In this document: piece by piece, positions 11,743 to 24,695 of the stretch
Position numbering within the stretch: the stretch's first letter is position 1
How the letters are laid out: each line of letters starts with the position of its first letter
Assembly: GCA_030490835.1 (NCBI GenBank)
Contig: CM059971.1
Location: 744,001 to 808,000, forward strand
Direction of reading: 5' to 3'
From: Annona cherimola
Lineage: Eukaryota; Streptophyta; Magnoliopsida; Magnoliales; Annonaceae
Length of the DNA stretch: 64,000 nt
Position numbers and translations under genes: made by a program
Notes under the pieces: generated by a model
What the model was told of the DNA's origin: nothing
Databases searched by the model: none
What the model saw: the letters and a program-made list of their open reading frames with translations, nothing else

Positions 11743-12245
11743 GCTATTTATGTTTACTATATTTCAAATGCATTAATTATATACGTATTTAGAGAGATCA
11801 CAGAAGAGAGTTGCAGAAAATGAATGCCGGAAATATCATTGAACATTACAAAGTTGAATTCTCAACTTGGTATTATCGACATGTAAGTAATTTATAAAGG
11901 TTAAAAGATTATTTTTATAATGAAAGTAATTTTCAACTTTCATTATAATTAGTTTTATGTAGGTTTCCCATTTACATTTGGAAGGATAAGCAAGTGATGA
12001 CCTTCTTAGCTTAGCCAATGAGCCATTAGTAAGGATGAAAGGATATCAAATATTTCAAGTGAATGACTTTACATTTCAAACTAAAGATAATGGAAGTACA
12101 TTAAAAACTCAAGATTATGGGGTTTCAATAAAAGGAGATGATAAAGACCATAACAAATAGTATTATGGTATATTGATAGACATTTATCAAACAAATTATG
12201 TTAGAAGAAGATAAGTTCATTTGTTTGAATGTCTATAGTTGGATT
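11743..12245 (+). repeat. Duplicated TNP2 3' segment, copy 2
   Basis: Second copy of 10378-10880, placed after the inter-gene segment. The order TNP2 end, spacer, TNP2 end points to rearrangement or a nested insertion of a sister element. Confidence 0.85.
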
Positions 12246-13140
12246 GTTACATAACTATCAATATAACTAACGTATCTATTTTAATTTTATCTTCTTTACT
12301 ATTCATTACTACTCCTATCATATGACATCATTTGACAACTTTTACTTTTTAAAACTTTTAATCAAAAGTTTTATTCATTACCAAATATACCCTTTATTTT
12401 TTGGGTCCTAAGATTTTTAAAACAACTGCATAGGATTCTGATGATGTGTAACTTTTGCCAAACACACCTTTTCTTTTCATTCATATGTGAGCCCAAGTAA
12501 TATATCTTGTATACCAAAATTTACTAATTTTGAATTGCTGTAAATATTTTTTTATAAATTTTCAAAAATTAATAATTTTCTTGCATCCATTGAAAAGGGT
12601 GGAAATTTTTATTTTAAAAAATTTACAAAAATTATGTTCAATAATTCAAAATTGATAAATGTTGGTACATAAAATTTACACATATAAGTGAAAAGAAAAC
12701 GTAAAATTATTAACAACTAAAAAAAGGATGCTAGCATGCTGCATAATTAAGATGACATCGCATAAGTATAGAAAAGAGAGTAAAAATTAAATTTTTTCAC
12801 CTTTTTCCCCTCTTATACTTCATTCACCAAAAAGCAGAATGATAGATACTTTTTCTTTCCCCTCAATTCCAATGATTCGCGCTGTAGTATGAAAAATAAT
12901 TATACATTAAAAACTAATGTACATTAAAAAATGTTCCAATATACATTAAAAAAATCCATTTTAAAAATTACCACCCAAGGGAAAGAGCACTGTGATCTTT
13001 TAAATTCAGGTTAATTGCACATTGGAATCTGTAAAAGATGAAAAGTCGGATGGTAGAAAAAGTCACTTACTATTTTTTGCTTCTTTTTCTCCACCCCATA
13101 TCATTGCCATTGGTTAGTCTTCTCGCGCTTTGCTAGAAAA
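12246..13140. other. AT-rich intergenic; MITE-like pieces only
   Basis: 12255-12400 resembles the reverse of MITE family B (ends CCAAATATACCC). 12500-12720 has a weak inverted structure around AATTTACTAATTTTGAATTG and CAATAATTCAAAATTGATAA. No gene. Confidence 0.45.
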
Positions 13141-13156
13141 ATTTGTTTAAGGAGCC

Positions 13157-13240
13157 AACCAAGTGTTGCTCAGTTAGTCACGTAGGCTGGCTATCAGGGC
13201 GTGGTCGGCGTTCAAATTCGATTAGTAGATTTTTGTTTCC
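13157..13240 (+). repeat. Possible tRNA-derived SINE head
   Basis: GTGTTGCTCAGTTAGTCACG resembles a pol III A box (GCTCAGTTAGTC) and GTTCAAATTCGATT, about 50 nt later, resembles a B box. No tail or target duplication was identified, and the fold is not a full cloverleaf. It is called only from these two boxes. Confidence 0.35.
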
Positions 13241-13637
13241 ACGTGAGGGCAGTGGGTAGGAGCTATGGTCTTCTAGGCGAAGAGCGTTTAGTCTCTCATT
13301 TGATAGTTGTTACTAAGAAGAATTATAAGGATATTTAAGGATTAATTTGTAAGATGAAATGAGATGAAGATGTTTGAATTATTGTGCTTCTTGTAATATG
13401 AGTTGAGATGAGGTTTAATACTGTACAAAACCAACCAAAAAAATGTTCAAGTTAAGTTGATTTTGAGAATGTAAGAAGAACAAGAGAAATGCAAAAATTC
13501 ACCATCATTTGTTAACTAGTTATCTGAGATGTAATGTGGTACAGCTAATCAAAAATTTATGTAGTTACTTTACTTTTTGAAGTTTACCTTTATATTTCAA
13601 TTATTTGCTTATATATTTTTATATAACTATCTTGTCT

Positions 13638-14300
13638 ATGGGCTCTGCTTTTATGCAACCAGTTTACATAGAAGTTGTCCCATGTAATCTTCTTAATTTT
13701 TAAGTGACTAATGATTGATTTAGAGTGGTTATAGGTTATACAAGATTTTTAGATTGCATCTGTATTACCATTTTCAATATAGCTTTCGAATTCCCAAGAA
13801 AACTTTTCAATTTACAATACAGCTTACTCATTCCCAATACACATCCTTACGTTCTCATCCTAGATACAGATTCGATTCAAAAATCTTATATGGTTTGGAA
13901 TACTCTCTTAAAATCCAATGTGTTCATTTACTCAGCATCACTTGTTTATCTAAAAGGTCAATTTTTTTCCAAATGAAGTATATGCACGGGCAACATTTGC
14001 TCATATATGTGTGTGTGTGTGTAGGGCTCCGCTTCTATGTAACCTGGTTGCATAGATGTGGACCCATGTAACCCCTTCAAAACCTAAAATTTTGATTTTT
14101 GAAGGAAAATCTAATCCGTTCATTATATTTAACATCATTTGTTTATTTACGGGATCAAGTTTCATTTTAATCAAGTATATTTATAGCCCGCATTTGTTAG
14201 AAAATATATCTATATTCATTTGTAAATTATGAAAAATGTGAAAATATTAATCTTAAAATAGTTCTTTCAACATCTAAATTAGAAAATATATCTCGTCTTT
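13638..14300. repeat. Two related MITE ends, 'GGGCTCCGCTTCTATGTAACC' type
   Basis: GGCTCTGCTTTTATGCAACC (13639) and GGGCTCCGCTTCTATGTAAC (14022) are two starts of one family. Matching right ends, in reverse, lie near 16340-16385 and 35015-35062. A (TG)n run precedes the second. The overlapping short frames here are not genes. Confidence 0.5.
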
Positions 14301-14658
14301 GCATGTTGGCCCAGCAAAGCTGTGCTGCTGCTGCTGCTGCTTGATCTACAACAGACCGTCGACCAACGAAAGATTAGCAAGGTGGCCATCCGTTTAATCG
14401 GCCAAGGTTCGTCAGTTCTAACCAATAAATTTGCAATACCAACATGTTCTTCATGATTTCAATAGCACCATTTTGAATTTTTCACAATTGACAGTTGCAT
14501 AAAATCCTCACAACTACAGTTGCAAATCTGAAAAAAAAACAGCAGCACCATTAACTGCTGCAAGACTAATCCAATTAGCAGCCTTATGCTCTAGCCGAAC
14601 AGCAGCATTAATCTCAAATTAGGTAGCGTCCCAAATTTTGAACTAATGCTGCTTGTTT

Positions 14659-15038
14659 TAAGGGTAATTTGTTAATATACCTACTTAGTTTGATCAAAAT
14701 TACAAATATACAGTTTTAGAAATTATGAAGAACCCTCATATAATTTAACTATAATTGTAAATAATAGCATGAGTATATTTGCAAAAATATGTAAACTATA
14801 TAAGTTTATTTGCAATTTAAAAAATTAAGGGATATATTAAATTTTTTGCAAATAACTCACACATGGTTTAACTAATAATACAGTAAACTGTTATGATGTT
14901 GTTATTGTATTGTTATAGAATATGGGTTATTTGCAATTATGGTTAAATTATATAGAAATTATTTGCAATTTTTAACACTATCTGGATTTATTTATAATTT
15001 CAATCAAACTAATTGAGCTTATTTGCACATTACCCTTA
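14659..15038. mobile_element. MITE family C, 'TAAGGGTAATTTG' type
   Basis: Left end TAAGGGTAATTTGTTAATAT and right end, reverse-complemented, TAAGGGTAATGTGCAAATAA form terminal inverted repeats. The interior has repeated TTATTTGCAATT and TGGTTTAACTA motifs. A related copy fills 38770-39121 and a fragment lies near 8790-8950. Confidence 0.65.
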
Positions 15039-15078
15039 TTTTCATTCTTTCTTCCAATCCGGCAGAAGCGAGCTGGTG

Positions 15079-15327
15079 AGCTCCATTGTCTCCATCAGCC
15101 TCGGCAAATAGAGTCGGCAGCAATCACCATTGCTAACATTTTTAAAATATGCAAATCGAATAGCCCCTTTTCTATCCGATTATAGATGACTATAACCAAT
15201 CGACCAGCTCCATTGTCTCCATAAGCCTCGGCAAATGGAGTCGGCAGCAATCACCATTGCTAACATTTTCAAAATATGCAAATCAAATAGCCCTTTTTCT
15301 ATCCGATTACAGATGACTATAACCAAT
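15079..15327. repeat. Tandem duplication, about 122 bp x 2
   Basis: 15079-15200 and 15206-15327 share AGCTCCATTGTCTCCAT through CTATAACCAAT with only a few differences. Noncoding. Confidence 0.9.
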
Positions 15328-15339
15328 TGAAGAAATATG

Positions 15340-16700
15340 AGATTCATATAAGAGAAATGATTTTAATCCTTATGTAAGCACACTTACACTTGTCTTTTAC
15401 ATTTTATTGATAATTTTAATGATATAAATATAATCATTTACATTCTTTTATTTTTATCTAATTTTCATTTTTTTAGTATTAATTTGGATCATAATATATC
15501 ATTCTTAAACTTTGAAATTTATAATATATACGACTTGTAGAACATAAATCCCAAAATCTGATTTTAAGTACATGAATTTTGTCAGTGAGAGAAAAATTAC
15601 AAACTTTAAAGAAAAATTATATTAAAAGTACATTTACTGATTGGTTGTGAAATTTTAAATATTATAATAGATTTTTTAATTTTACGTTCATATATGAAAA
15701 TTTTATGAACTAACATGAAAATAACATTTAATAATTTAGATAATATATTTTAGTTGGTATAAATCATTTACGTTTTTACTTTTAAAATCATTTTAAATGA
15801 TTAATTTAATTTAATTTAATATTAAATAAATGAACATATTATTTTAAATAATTATGATATTAAAAATAAAAATAATATTTAATATATACAGGAATGGTTC
15901 AATAAAACTTATTTTCTATGTAATACACTTCGTTTTTAAAATTCAATGATTGATACGAAATTCATCCCATTTATTATATTTAACATCATTTATATTATAA
16001 TAGAAACCCTTTAATTTGTCTTCAATCACTGGCCATGGCCCCAATGAAGAGTTTATTGATAAATATTATTTTTAAAGTAATATTTTGAACATCTAAATCA
16101 TTTAAAATATTATTATTTTATCCAATATAAATATTATTATATTCTAATAAATATGTGAATGAGTCTAAACATTTTTGTAATTTACATATGAATACATTTA
16201 TTTTAAGCAAATGTGATCGATGCACATATTTAATTTGGATGAAATTTTATCTCCTAGCAAAACAAATGATGTTAAAAATAATAAATGGATTAAATTTTGC
16301 ATGAATAATCAATGTATCAAAAATGAAGAGGGGTACATGGAATTGCTTTTATATAATCGAGTTACGTAAAAGCAAGCCTCTATATTTATATCCATATAGA
16401 ATTGCTTTTCACATAATAATGATATTTTAATGATTTATATATTGAAAATACTAATTTAAAATTAAAATGTATTTGTTTTACTATGTAACTTTTTAATCTT
16501 CATAACTACATTATTTTTTAATTATTTCTTCACATATTCCTATATAACTACCATATTCTTTCAACAATTTCTACACAACTACCTGCATAACTAACCTATT
16601 TATTTTAATTTTATTCTTTGTAATCCCCATTATTACCATTATCATATCATATTATATCATTTTCTTCCATTATAACAACTTTTATAGCAAAAATTTTTCA
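15340..16700. other. AT-rich intergenic with a MITE 3' part near 15940-16390
   Basis: 15940-16390 resembles the interior and right end of the family at 34120-35062 (CAAAACAAATGATGTTAAAA; GAGTTACGTAAAAGCAAGCC). No coding region. Confidence 0.45.
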
Positions 16701-16702
16701 TC

Positions 16703-16976
16703 TGAGCGTGTATTTGGGAAGTGATAAAAATTTTGATAAAAAATTTTTGATATAAAAGTTTTTAGAATATAAGAAAATGATGTGATATTATAGAGATAAT
16801 AATAAAAAAATAAAGAAAAGGAAGTTAAAAAGATAGATTAGATGTATGAGTAGCTTTTATGAGTAATTTTGTAGAAAAGATTGAAAAGTAACGTAGTTTT
16901 ATAGAAAGAAGTGAAGAAATAATTAAAAATATGGTACATATAAAGAATAGTTTTATCATTTATAAGACACACCCTA
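16703..16976. mobile_element. MITE family B copy
   Basis: Left GAGCGTGTATTTGGGAAGTG, right reverse complement TAGGGTGTGTCTTATAAATG. The interior has GATGTGATATTATAGAGATAATAAT as in the other copies. Noncoding. Confidence 0.6.
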
Positions 16977-18690
16977 ACATTTAAAATTAAACTACTTTAT
17001 TTGTTGATTTTATACATTTATAGATAGGGGTCATGCACTTTGATATTAGATCAATGAAAGAACTTCTATGATAAAAATGATATTAAATACAATGAATAGA
17101 GTAGATTTTTTTATTAATCATCAAAATATTAAAAATGAGTGGACTTTTATAAAAGTATTTCTGATATATATTAAATTTTTTTTAATAAGAATGAAGTTTT
17201 TAAATTGAAGTTTCAAATTCATCTTTTTTCACCGTATATAAATTATAAATTTTAATATGATATATCATATTTTAAAGTGATATTAAAGAAACTTAAGATT
17301 CGATAAAAATATCTTAACAATAATTATATTTCTATAACTAAAATTATAGATAAAAATTCAGTTGTTATCTTCACAATTCAATGCATGCCTCTACAATGCT
17401 TGGCTCTAGATTTGAATGAAATTTATTAAACAACTTTAATATCATGGGTGTGTTTACATATTTAATATCGACCATTTTGAAGCAATATATTCAGATAGGT
17501 TATATGAAAAATTTGAAAACATCTTTGACCAGCGGTCACTACTTAAAATTTGCCAGAACAGGTCAACCCGAGGGAAATACAAGGAGCCATTTACATTACA
17601 ATGAAAATAATACTATATTAATATTTAGATCTTTCAGGTAATACCGAAAATTCACATGAGCTTGCCCGAAATCCCTCAAAATTCTTTAACCATTGTTACC
17701 TCTCCGCCTAAACAGAATAAATCATTTTAAATCTCCTCTAAATCACCATCATCATCAACCATACATTAACTCTATAATAATCAAATTTTTACAAAAATAG
17801 TTCTCATTACATCACTCATCTATGCATCAAATGAAGTATTGAGTATGGTTTTTCTACTAAATGGGATAATAAATCATATATAACCAATGGACCGGGAGTC
17901 TCCTCCCTCCCGTTTGAGTGTCAACCCTACCTTAGGACTCTTATCTTAGTCTTGTCATCTAAAAACATTAAAATAAAAAAGTAAGTCATGGTTAACTCAT
18001 TAAGCAGGATAACAATAAAAATCAAATATTAAAAATTAAACATCATTCCTATAAAATAACTTACACATCAAAATTCTTAAAATTCATATGTTCATCCATA
18101 TCATGCTCATGCAAGTAGCAATGCGATCCAAATGCTCATGCAATCCAAATGCTCATGCAATACAAATGCCAGTCATCATCAATATCACCATCATCCAAGT
18201 TGCCCTGACACCCCGATGGACCTATAGCCATCACAACATCGTACATAATTATACCAAAGTATACCATAGCTCATCTTATTTCTCGGCTCACCCAGAGAAT
18301 CATCATGCATATGTCATGCTCAACATGTAAAACTAAACTCATTCATCATGCTTGTGCTCATATGCTTATTTTAAAATATATTCACCCAACTCAAAATAAT
18401 TTCTCAAATTACGCAACTTAATTAAATAATGAAATTCATAAAAATATACATCTCAAAAAAGGAAATTTTACAAAAGTTTCAAATAAAACGTTCAATCATC
18501 ACAAGACATCCATGCCCTAATAAATAAACATTCATAAGCTTTCGTATCAAAATGAAAAAATGTACTTAGCTCATATCTGCAAACAAAACTTTTCCTTCAC
18601 AGGTTCCCATTTTTACGAACACATCTGGTGTCCATTTTCATTAAAACATATTGATACGAATATAAGAACCAAATACACTTCAACAGATTG
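16977..18690. other. Intergenic, no gene; CA-rich tract 17700-18550
   Basis: 17700-18550 is C/A-rich on this strand, with 17-bp repeats (ATCCAAATGCTCATGCA near 18125). Its composition recalls the antisense LTR-like elements at 45777 and 52358, but I could not align it or find ends. Open frames at 17444 and 18088 are not convincing. Confidence 0.4.
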
Positions 18691-18704
18691 CTAACCTATA
18701 TATA

Positions 18705-19010
18705 TATAGAGCAAGTGGTGCAATTGCTCAAAAAATGACCCCACACATATTAAAATATAATGAAACTTTATACAATCCTTTATCCATATATAAATCATAC
18801 TTTATATGGTTAAGATGTTGAAAATAACACTTTATACTTGATATTTATATTAAACTATTTTATTATATTGATTTTATACCATTTTCAAATGGGGGCCATA
18901 TATATATCTGCTTGGAATGAAAATTGGTATGATAATAAAATACATTATTCTAAATACAATAGATAAAGTAGATTATGATTTTATCATGATGTGGGGCTAT
19001 ACAAAAGAAA
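18705..19010. repeat. MITE-like interior related to the 23052 element
   Basis: Shares AACTTTATACAATCCTTTAT and the AAGTGGTATTTTCAACATTT-type block (in reverse) with 23052-23422. Ends were not resolved. Confidence 0.45.
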
Positions 19011-19123
19011 TATTTAAGATGCCCAATACCCATTTTATCTGTTAACTCAACTGAGCTCAACCATTAAATTGGAACAAAATCAGAAGCAAAACCCTTGATC
19101 GTCCACATGATCTAAATAGTTGG

Positions 19124-19237
19124 GTTCAATGAAAGAATATCATAATAAGGAACCTTATTCATCTTATCCCGTTATTAGCCGGGGGTCAATGAAAGAATAT
19201 CATAATCCGGAACCGCATTCATCTTATCCTGTTATTA
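19124..19237. repeat. Tandem duplication, 60-bp period
   Basis: GGTTCAATGAAAGAATATCA, then a shared ATTCATCTTATCC block, recurs exactly 60 bases later. Confidence 0.9.
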
Positions 19238-20049
19238 TAATGTATTAGTGCATGATATCTAAATCAAACAAAGGATTGATTGCTAATGGATATCCACAAT
19301 GTCTAGATGAAATTAAAAGTCCAAAGCATCGAATCGATGTACGACCGTGCCATCTTCCATTTATTTTATTATATATTTGTCAAAACTTATGATTCATTCC
19401 TCTCTAAATTAATGCTACATTTAGAACCTTTTTCACCTTTCCATGTATTGAACTGACACTCATCCACCCTCATTGTATTTAATGGACGATTTCAACTTTA
19501 TATGTAATTTATGTACATATTATACAAAATCAGAACTATTAGTGAAGCATCGAGTCGATCCCTCAGAGGCTCAGAGCATGCCTATATATCTATACTCCCT
19601 AATCCCTAACTTCTTACTTTTAAAATAAAACTTTCGATCAAACTTACATAAAAATAATATTATATACATATAGGTTAGATGTAATTTCATTTTTTCCATT
19701 TACCTCCACTAAACATCCATCCACTTAGCTTAAAGCCATCCATGATCCAAAAATGTTATCATACAAGCTTTCGAGCCTTCAATTCACAATGAGGATCGAA
19801 TAAAATTTTACAAGCCTTCGTTAGATTCCACTAGATTCCACCATTTGTAAGGAATCTTCAACTTTTTATCCTTTTCATCCACATTCGATGCGCCCATGAA
19901 AACCATCCCATCTGTTAACCCTAGCTTTCAACTTCTAATTATTTATATTGGAGGCAAATGATACGGCGTACTTCCTCTTTAATGCATTTTTCTATTAGCC
20001 GCCCACCTCTTTTTTTAATTTGGAAACGAATTTTAATTCCTTCCTTAGC
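19238..20049. other. Intergenic, no gene seen
   Basis: AT-rich. It may include the decayed 3' end of the LINE on the minus strand but holds no clear motif. Confidence 0.5.
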
Positions 20050-20971
20050 CTTATATTAATTCAATCTTATCCACCTAACATCTTTTAAGGCCTTCAATCA
20101 CCCTCTTCAATTAGAACCTTTCTAATCCTATTAGTTTCATAAAAAATAATCTAAATAATTTAGTATATTAAATCTTGTGTATCTAAATAATTTTATCTTT
20201 TCGTGTTTTACCACTTATCCATCATAACATTCTCATTTCCGCGACGCTCATTTTTTGTATATGTTATTCTTTAACTGCCCAACATTGTGCCCCATAAAGC
20301 ATGACAGTTCTAATTGCAGTCTTATAAAATTTTTCTTTTAGTTTTATTAGAACTCAATGGTCACATAAAATTCCTGATACACTTCTCCATTTCTTCCATC
20401 CTGCTTGAAATCTATATATTATATCTTTCTTAATTTCCCCATTCTCTTGAACTATTGATCCTAGGTACTGAAAATGATTAGTTCTTGTTACTACTTGATC
20501 TAACATCATAACTGGTTCATCATCCGGGTTTTCACTATTATTAAAATTGCATTTCATATATCCAATTTTTGTATAACTAATTCTAAAACCATTATATTCT
20601 GAAGCAACCACCCACCTATTCAATTTTAAATCTAGTCCTTCTTTAGTTTCATCTATTAGAATTATGTCATCTGCAAATAACATACACCAAGGTACTTCAT
20701 CTTGGAGATGTCTAGTAACTTCATCTATTTCTAAGGTAAAAAGGTAAGGACTCAAGGCTGAGTCTTGATGTAGATCTATTTTAATAGAGAATATATTAGT
20801 ATCTCCACCAATGGTCCCTAGCAACCCTCGCTCATTTCTCACTACAGTCGGGCTCCGCTGCAGCGCATCATTTATCGGGGAAGCCTTAGCATTAACAACT
20901 TTTAGTATATTTTCAGAATCCATAAGAGATGCGGCAGTGATTTTTAATACAATCGTCTGCCAGCCTGACAA
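20050..20971 (-). pseudogene. RTE-type LINE reverse transcriptase relic
   Basis: The open part (20354-20971, 205 codons) reads as the C-terminal half of a non-LTR reverse transcriptase: LHQDSALSPYLFTLEIDEVT, then CMLFADDIILIDETKEGLDL with the catalytic F/YxDD box, then NHFQYLGSIVQENGEI and a GWKKWRSVSGILCDH block. Downstream on the minus strand the frame is broken but YRTAIRTVMLYGAQCWAV and MSVAEMRML remain recognisable to about 20200, with faint traces to 20050. These blocks match plant RTE-clade LINEs as I know them. The N-terminal endonuclease part was not found, so the copy is 5' truncated and dead. The first 60 or so codons of the frame (towards 20971) may come from a different sequence. 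Confidence 0.8.
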
Positions 20972-21739
20972 GTCAACCCTTGCTTTTTTACGGGCATGGG
21001 ACCGACAGTAAGATAGAAACTCTTACTGGCAAGGTTAGCGAATGAATTTCAATGGTCAAGAAAATTTACGCATTGCTGTAGAAGATATAGGGCAATAATG
21101 TATAAATTAATTTATATGCATTTAATTTATTAACCAAGTTTATTATTTTTTAAAATATGTATATATATTTTTATTTTTAAAACATAGAGGTATTTTAGTC
21201 ATTTTAACCTTATTTTTAAAATTCAAATATATATATATATGTATCCCAAATAATGATAAAACTTAATTTTCAATTAAATACATCTAAAATAAGATTTTTT
21301 AAGAACGGGGAGAGTGATTCACTGTATCTGGACTCAACTAGCCATGGTTGCATCTAGGTGGGCCCCTTTATTTTATTATTTTTATTTTTTGAATTTTTCA
21401 TGTCAACATGTGAACCAAACCGCACTCTTCCCCATATCCAATTTAATATCTTTTGAATTCCGAAAATAAAAGGGGCTTTAAAGAAAGCTTTGATGATTTT
21501 GAAAATCTAAAAGAAAATATTAAAAAATTGAAAAATTTTAGGATTTGTTACATAATTAATCTTGAGTATTTCATAAAAAAATAGAACCACGTATTAGTAA
21601 AATTAAAGGAAAAAATAGAATAAGGGGTCCTTCATCGAGACGCATAAATTGCTAGTTGCTACTGGTTTCACAAGGAATAAAAGCCCATTAACTAATTGTG
21701 AATATGATTTCACGAACCAAGTCTACTTAGCTTTAGTGT

Positions 21740-22085
21740 AATCAGGTATATTTAACTTAAATATTATTATTTTTAAAAAAAATTTACGATATTGTTAATC
21801 AAGTGTATTTAACATGTATATAAATTTTTATTATTTTTAAAGATTATTAGGTATTTATTTTGTATTTTTTTAAATTAGTGGCATTTAAGTAATTTAAAAT
21901 TACAAAAAATGCAATGATGTTAAAAAATTCAAAACAAATATATAAAAATATTCAAAAGTGATAAAATTGATACAAATATTAAATGCACTAAGATTAACCT
22001 TCGTGTTAAATTTTTTTCAAAAAAATATTAAAAAAATGAGTATTTACGTCCAAATGTACCGAAGCTTAAATGCACCCGCAGCGCA
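21740..22085. mobile_element. Fold-back MITE
   Basis: Left arm TTAATCAAGTGTATTTAACA pairs with right arm ATTAAATGCACTAAGATTAA. The dyad lies near ATTTAAGTAATTTAAAATTA at about 21885. The right outer part, TGTACCGAAGCTTAAATGCA, matches the 35500 copy (GTACACCGAAGCTCAGTACA). Target duplication not found. Confidence 0.65.
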
Positions 22086-22975
22086 TGAAATCACGTTCCC
22101 ATTAATTTACTGACAGCGATTTTCTACCAAACTTGGGTGACCAGATTTTTCTGGTGCCACTGCACGTGGTGTTCTCTTTCTGTAAAGTTTTAGAAAAATG
22201 CTTTAAAGGCGGCTCGCTCTCTTTTCAGTCTCATTTGTCGAGTTTGGTCGCCGTGGCAGATTGCGTCATTGGACGGACAAAAATGGGAATGTTAGGGGGG
22301 TGGAATTCCGTGGGGATCGTGAGACGGCTGAGAGCAGTGAACGAAATATTTTTTAAATAGTAAAATTAATATGAAATGATAAAAGTAAAATTAAAATAAA
22401 TTATTTTTTAGAGAATAATTAATAGAAAAATATTAGAATATAGAAATAAAGTGAAAAAATGTAGTTATTGGTTGACTAATAAATGACATTGGAAACTGTG
22501 CCCTTACAACTCCAGTCCAGCCTTATGAGGAGCTGTTTCCAAACCTTCCCCTAATGGTAATGGTTAACCATCTTATTGATAAGTGGATTGGAGAGATTTT
22601 TAAATAAATATTTATATTTCAATTATTTGTTCAATTATTTAAATGAATAAATAGATTAAGGGAATTTATAACTCATCAATTCATTTAGTAATATATTTAA
22701 CTTGTCCAACATATTAATTCATTGAAAGAGAGTATATAGATGTTATTCTAAATATTAAATTTGTTCTCTATTTTGATTTCCTCTCTTCATCTCACTTGTC
22801 TTCCCTATTGTGGCATGGGTCCTAATTCATAGCATTATTATTGTTCATCTTTGTGTTGCCTCTATCTCTCTCTCTCTCATACTTTCTTTCTTTTTCTCCA
22901 TCTCCACCTTCAACCATCCCTCTCTGGTCCCTTTTCTGGTCTTTTATGTTTTCCTACTCTTCTTCTCCATCCAAC

Positions 22976-22978
<3 letters not shown>
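22086..22978. other. Intergenic, no gene seen
   Basis: 22130-22330 is GC-richer with a 75-codon frame that I do not recognise. 22345-22500 resembles MITE family B. The frames starting near 22810-22851 translate a low-complexity CT/TA tract and are not genes. Confidence 0.5.

Positions 22979-23051
<73 letters not shown>
22979..23051. repeat. Compound microsatellite (CT)n(TA)n
   Basis: An uninterrupted CT run to about 23015 is followed by a TA run to 23051, where a MITE begins. Confidence 0.98.
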
Positions 23052-23053
<2 letters not shown>

Positions 23054-23422
23054 GATTTGTTCCGGTGCATGCGACTGCACCGTACAGTCAATGCACCGTG
23101 GGCCCTACATGATAATGAATGGAAAATCCTCCCTACCCATTATATTTAGAATTATCCACTTTATTAGCGTACCAATTTTCATCTAAATCAAACATGTGTG
23201 TGATCCCCATCTTAAAATGGTACAAAATCAACGTAATAAAATAGTTTAATGTAAATATTAAGTTTAAAGTGGTATTTTCAACATTTAAACCATCTAAAGT
23301 ATAATTTTTATATGGATAAATGATTGTATAAAGTTTCATTGTGATCTAATATGTGTGGAGCCCATTTTACAGTGAACTGCACCGTAATTACGGTGCAGTC
23401 CGAATGCACTAGATCGTATCCC
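23052..23422. mobile_element. MITE, 'GGGATTTGTTCCGGTGCATG' type
   Basis: Left end GGGATTTGTTCCGGTGCATG, continuing CGACTGCACCGT, and right end (reverse complement) GGGATACGATCTAGTGCATT, continuing CGGACTGCACCGT, form terminal inverted repeats. TATATAT lies on both sides, consistent with insertion in the TA microsatellite. Noncoding. Confidence 0.75.
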
Positions 23423-24695
23423 TATATATGTATGTTCATTTCCATTAACTATTCCCTCTTCTCTCTCTTTATTCTTCTTATTTTTTTCCTTTTCCACGGA
23501 ACCATTCCCTCATTGGTTTTCTCCTCTCATTTTTCATCGACTATTTCCTCTTTTACTCTCGATTTCTTCCTATGCTCGTTTCTCTCTATCTTGTGGCTTC
23601 TTATTTTTTTTCTTATTTCTTTCCCATTTCTTTCTCATTGTTCCCGTCACCTACCACACAACCTCACATAACTTATTAAGAATCTGTCAACACATTTATT
23701 AAATGAGCTATAAATCATTAAGATTGACGCTTCTTAAATAGATTGAGTTTGAAAATTTTTAAATAAGTTGGGATCGAGATGAAGCTCTAGCTCATTCAAC
23801 TCAATCTGATAAAACTTCCACACAAATGTATCCAATAGCTACAAATTGGGATGTTAATAGAGTGTCAACTCATGAATATGTGTATGATATGAGTTTGTCT
23901 GTCATTTAAGTAAATAAATAATAATAGATTGGATGTTTGCAACCAATCTATCAAATTAATGATCCATTAAACTCATGTAAAGCTAGAATATAAGTAATAA
24001 TCTTACCCTCAATTCCATTTGTCTCTCCCTTGTTTCTATACATCATCGCCATCAACATGTTTTTTTATTATGAAATTTAGGTTGTGTTTCATAAGTGATA
24101 AAAGAAAGGTTTTTTGTATAAAAGTTTTAAATTGAAAGAAAATAATGTGATATGATAGGGGTCATGATAACGAATGGAAAAAAATAAAGTTAAAATATAT
24201 ATTTATTTTACATATAGTTATATCAAAATAATTAATAAATAAAATAGCAGCATGGGAAAAAATATAAAGAAATTGTTAAAAAATAAAGTGGTTATAAAGT
24301 GTGAAAATTTTCCGTGGTATTCAAATGTATTCTTATGTTATATATAATATTAAAATAATGCTTTAAATTAACTTACTTTCGACCTTATTACAATACATAC
24401 ATGTAACTCATTAACTCATTTATTGAATGAGTTACAAATAAACTAAGGTCATTTTTTTTGGAAGATAAGGTCAACAAACGGACTGCGATTGTGATTTTTT
24501 CAAATGGGTCTACATACAGATAACCAGCTTGAATGGCCAATTCACCTCGGCCTTTTGGTAAGCCATGCACGAGAAAGTCAGCGACACCATTTCCAATGGC
24601 GGTCACGGTTTCTCGGTGACAACCAGGAATCTCCAACGTAGCTGCGGAATGTCAGCCACTGGCCGCAACGTCAAGCAGCACTGATCTATGATGAT
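23423..24695. other. Intergenic; pyrimidine-rich tract and an unassigned coding-like patch
   Basis: 23440-23660 is CT-rich low-complexity sequence. 24480-24690 is GC-richer; on the minus strand 24388-24636 is open for 82 codons (ETVTAIGNGVADFLVHGLPK is the most protein-like part), which may be a gene fragment. I do not recognise the family. Confidence 0.4.
24085..24330. mobile_element. MITE family B copy, eroded
   Basis: Begins GGTTGTGTTTCATAAGTGAT and carries AATAATGTGATATGATAGGG as in the other copies. The right end is unclear. Confidence 0.5.

Noticed and set aside
13725..14071. Two overlapping frames of 83 and 105 codons
   Set aside because: They lie across two MITE ends and a (TG)n repeat; no conserved motif and no splice context.
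22810..23186. Three overlapping plus-strand frames of 100-111 codons
   Set aside because: They translate the (CT)n(TA)n microsatellite and the start of a MITE (Ser-Leu and Tyr-Ile repeats), with no coding features.
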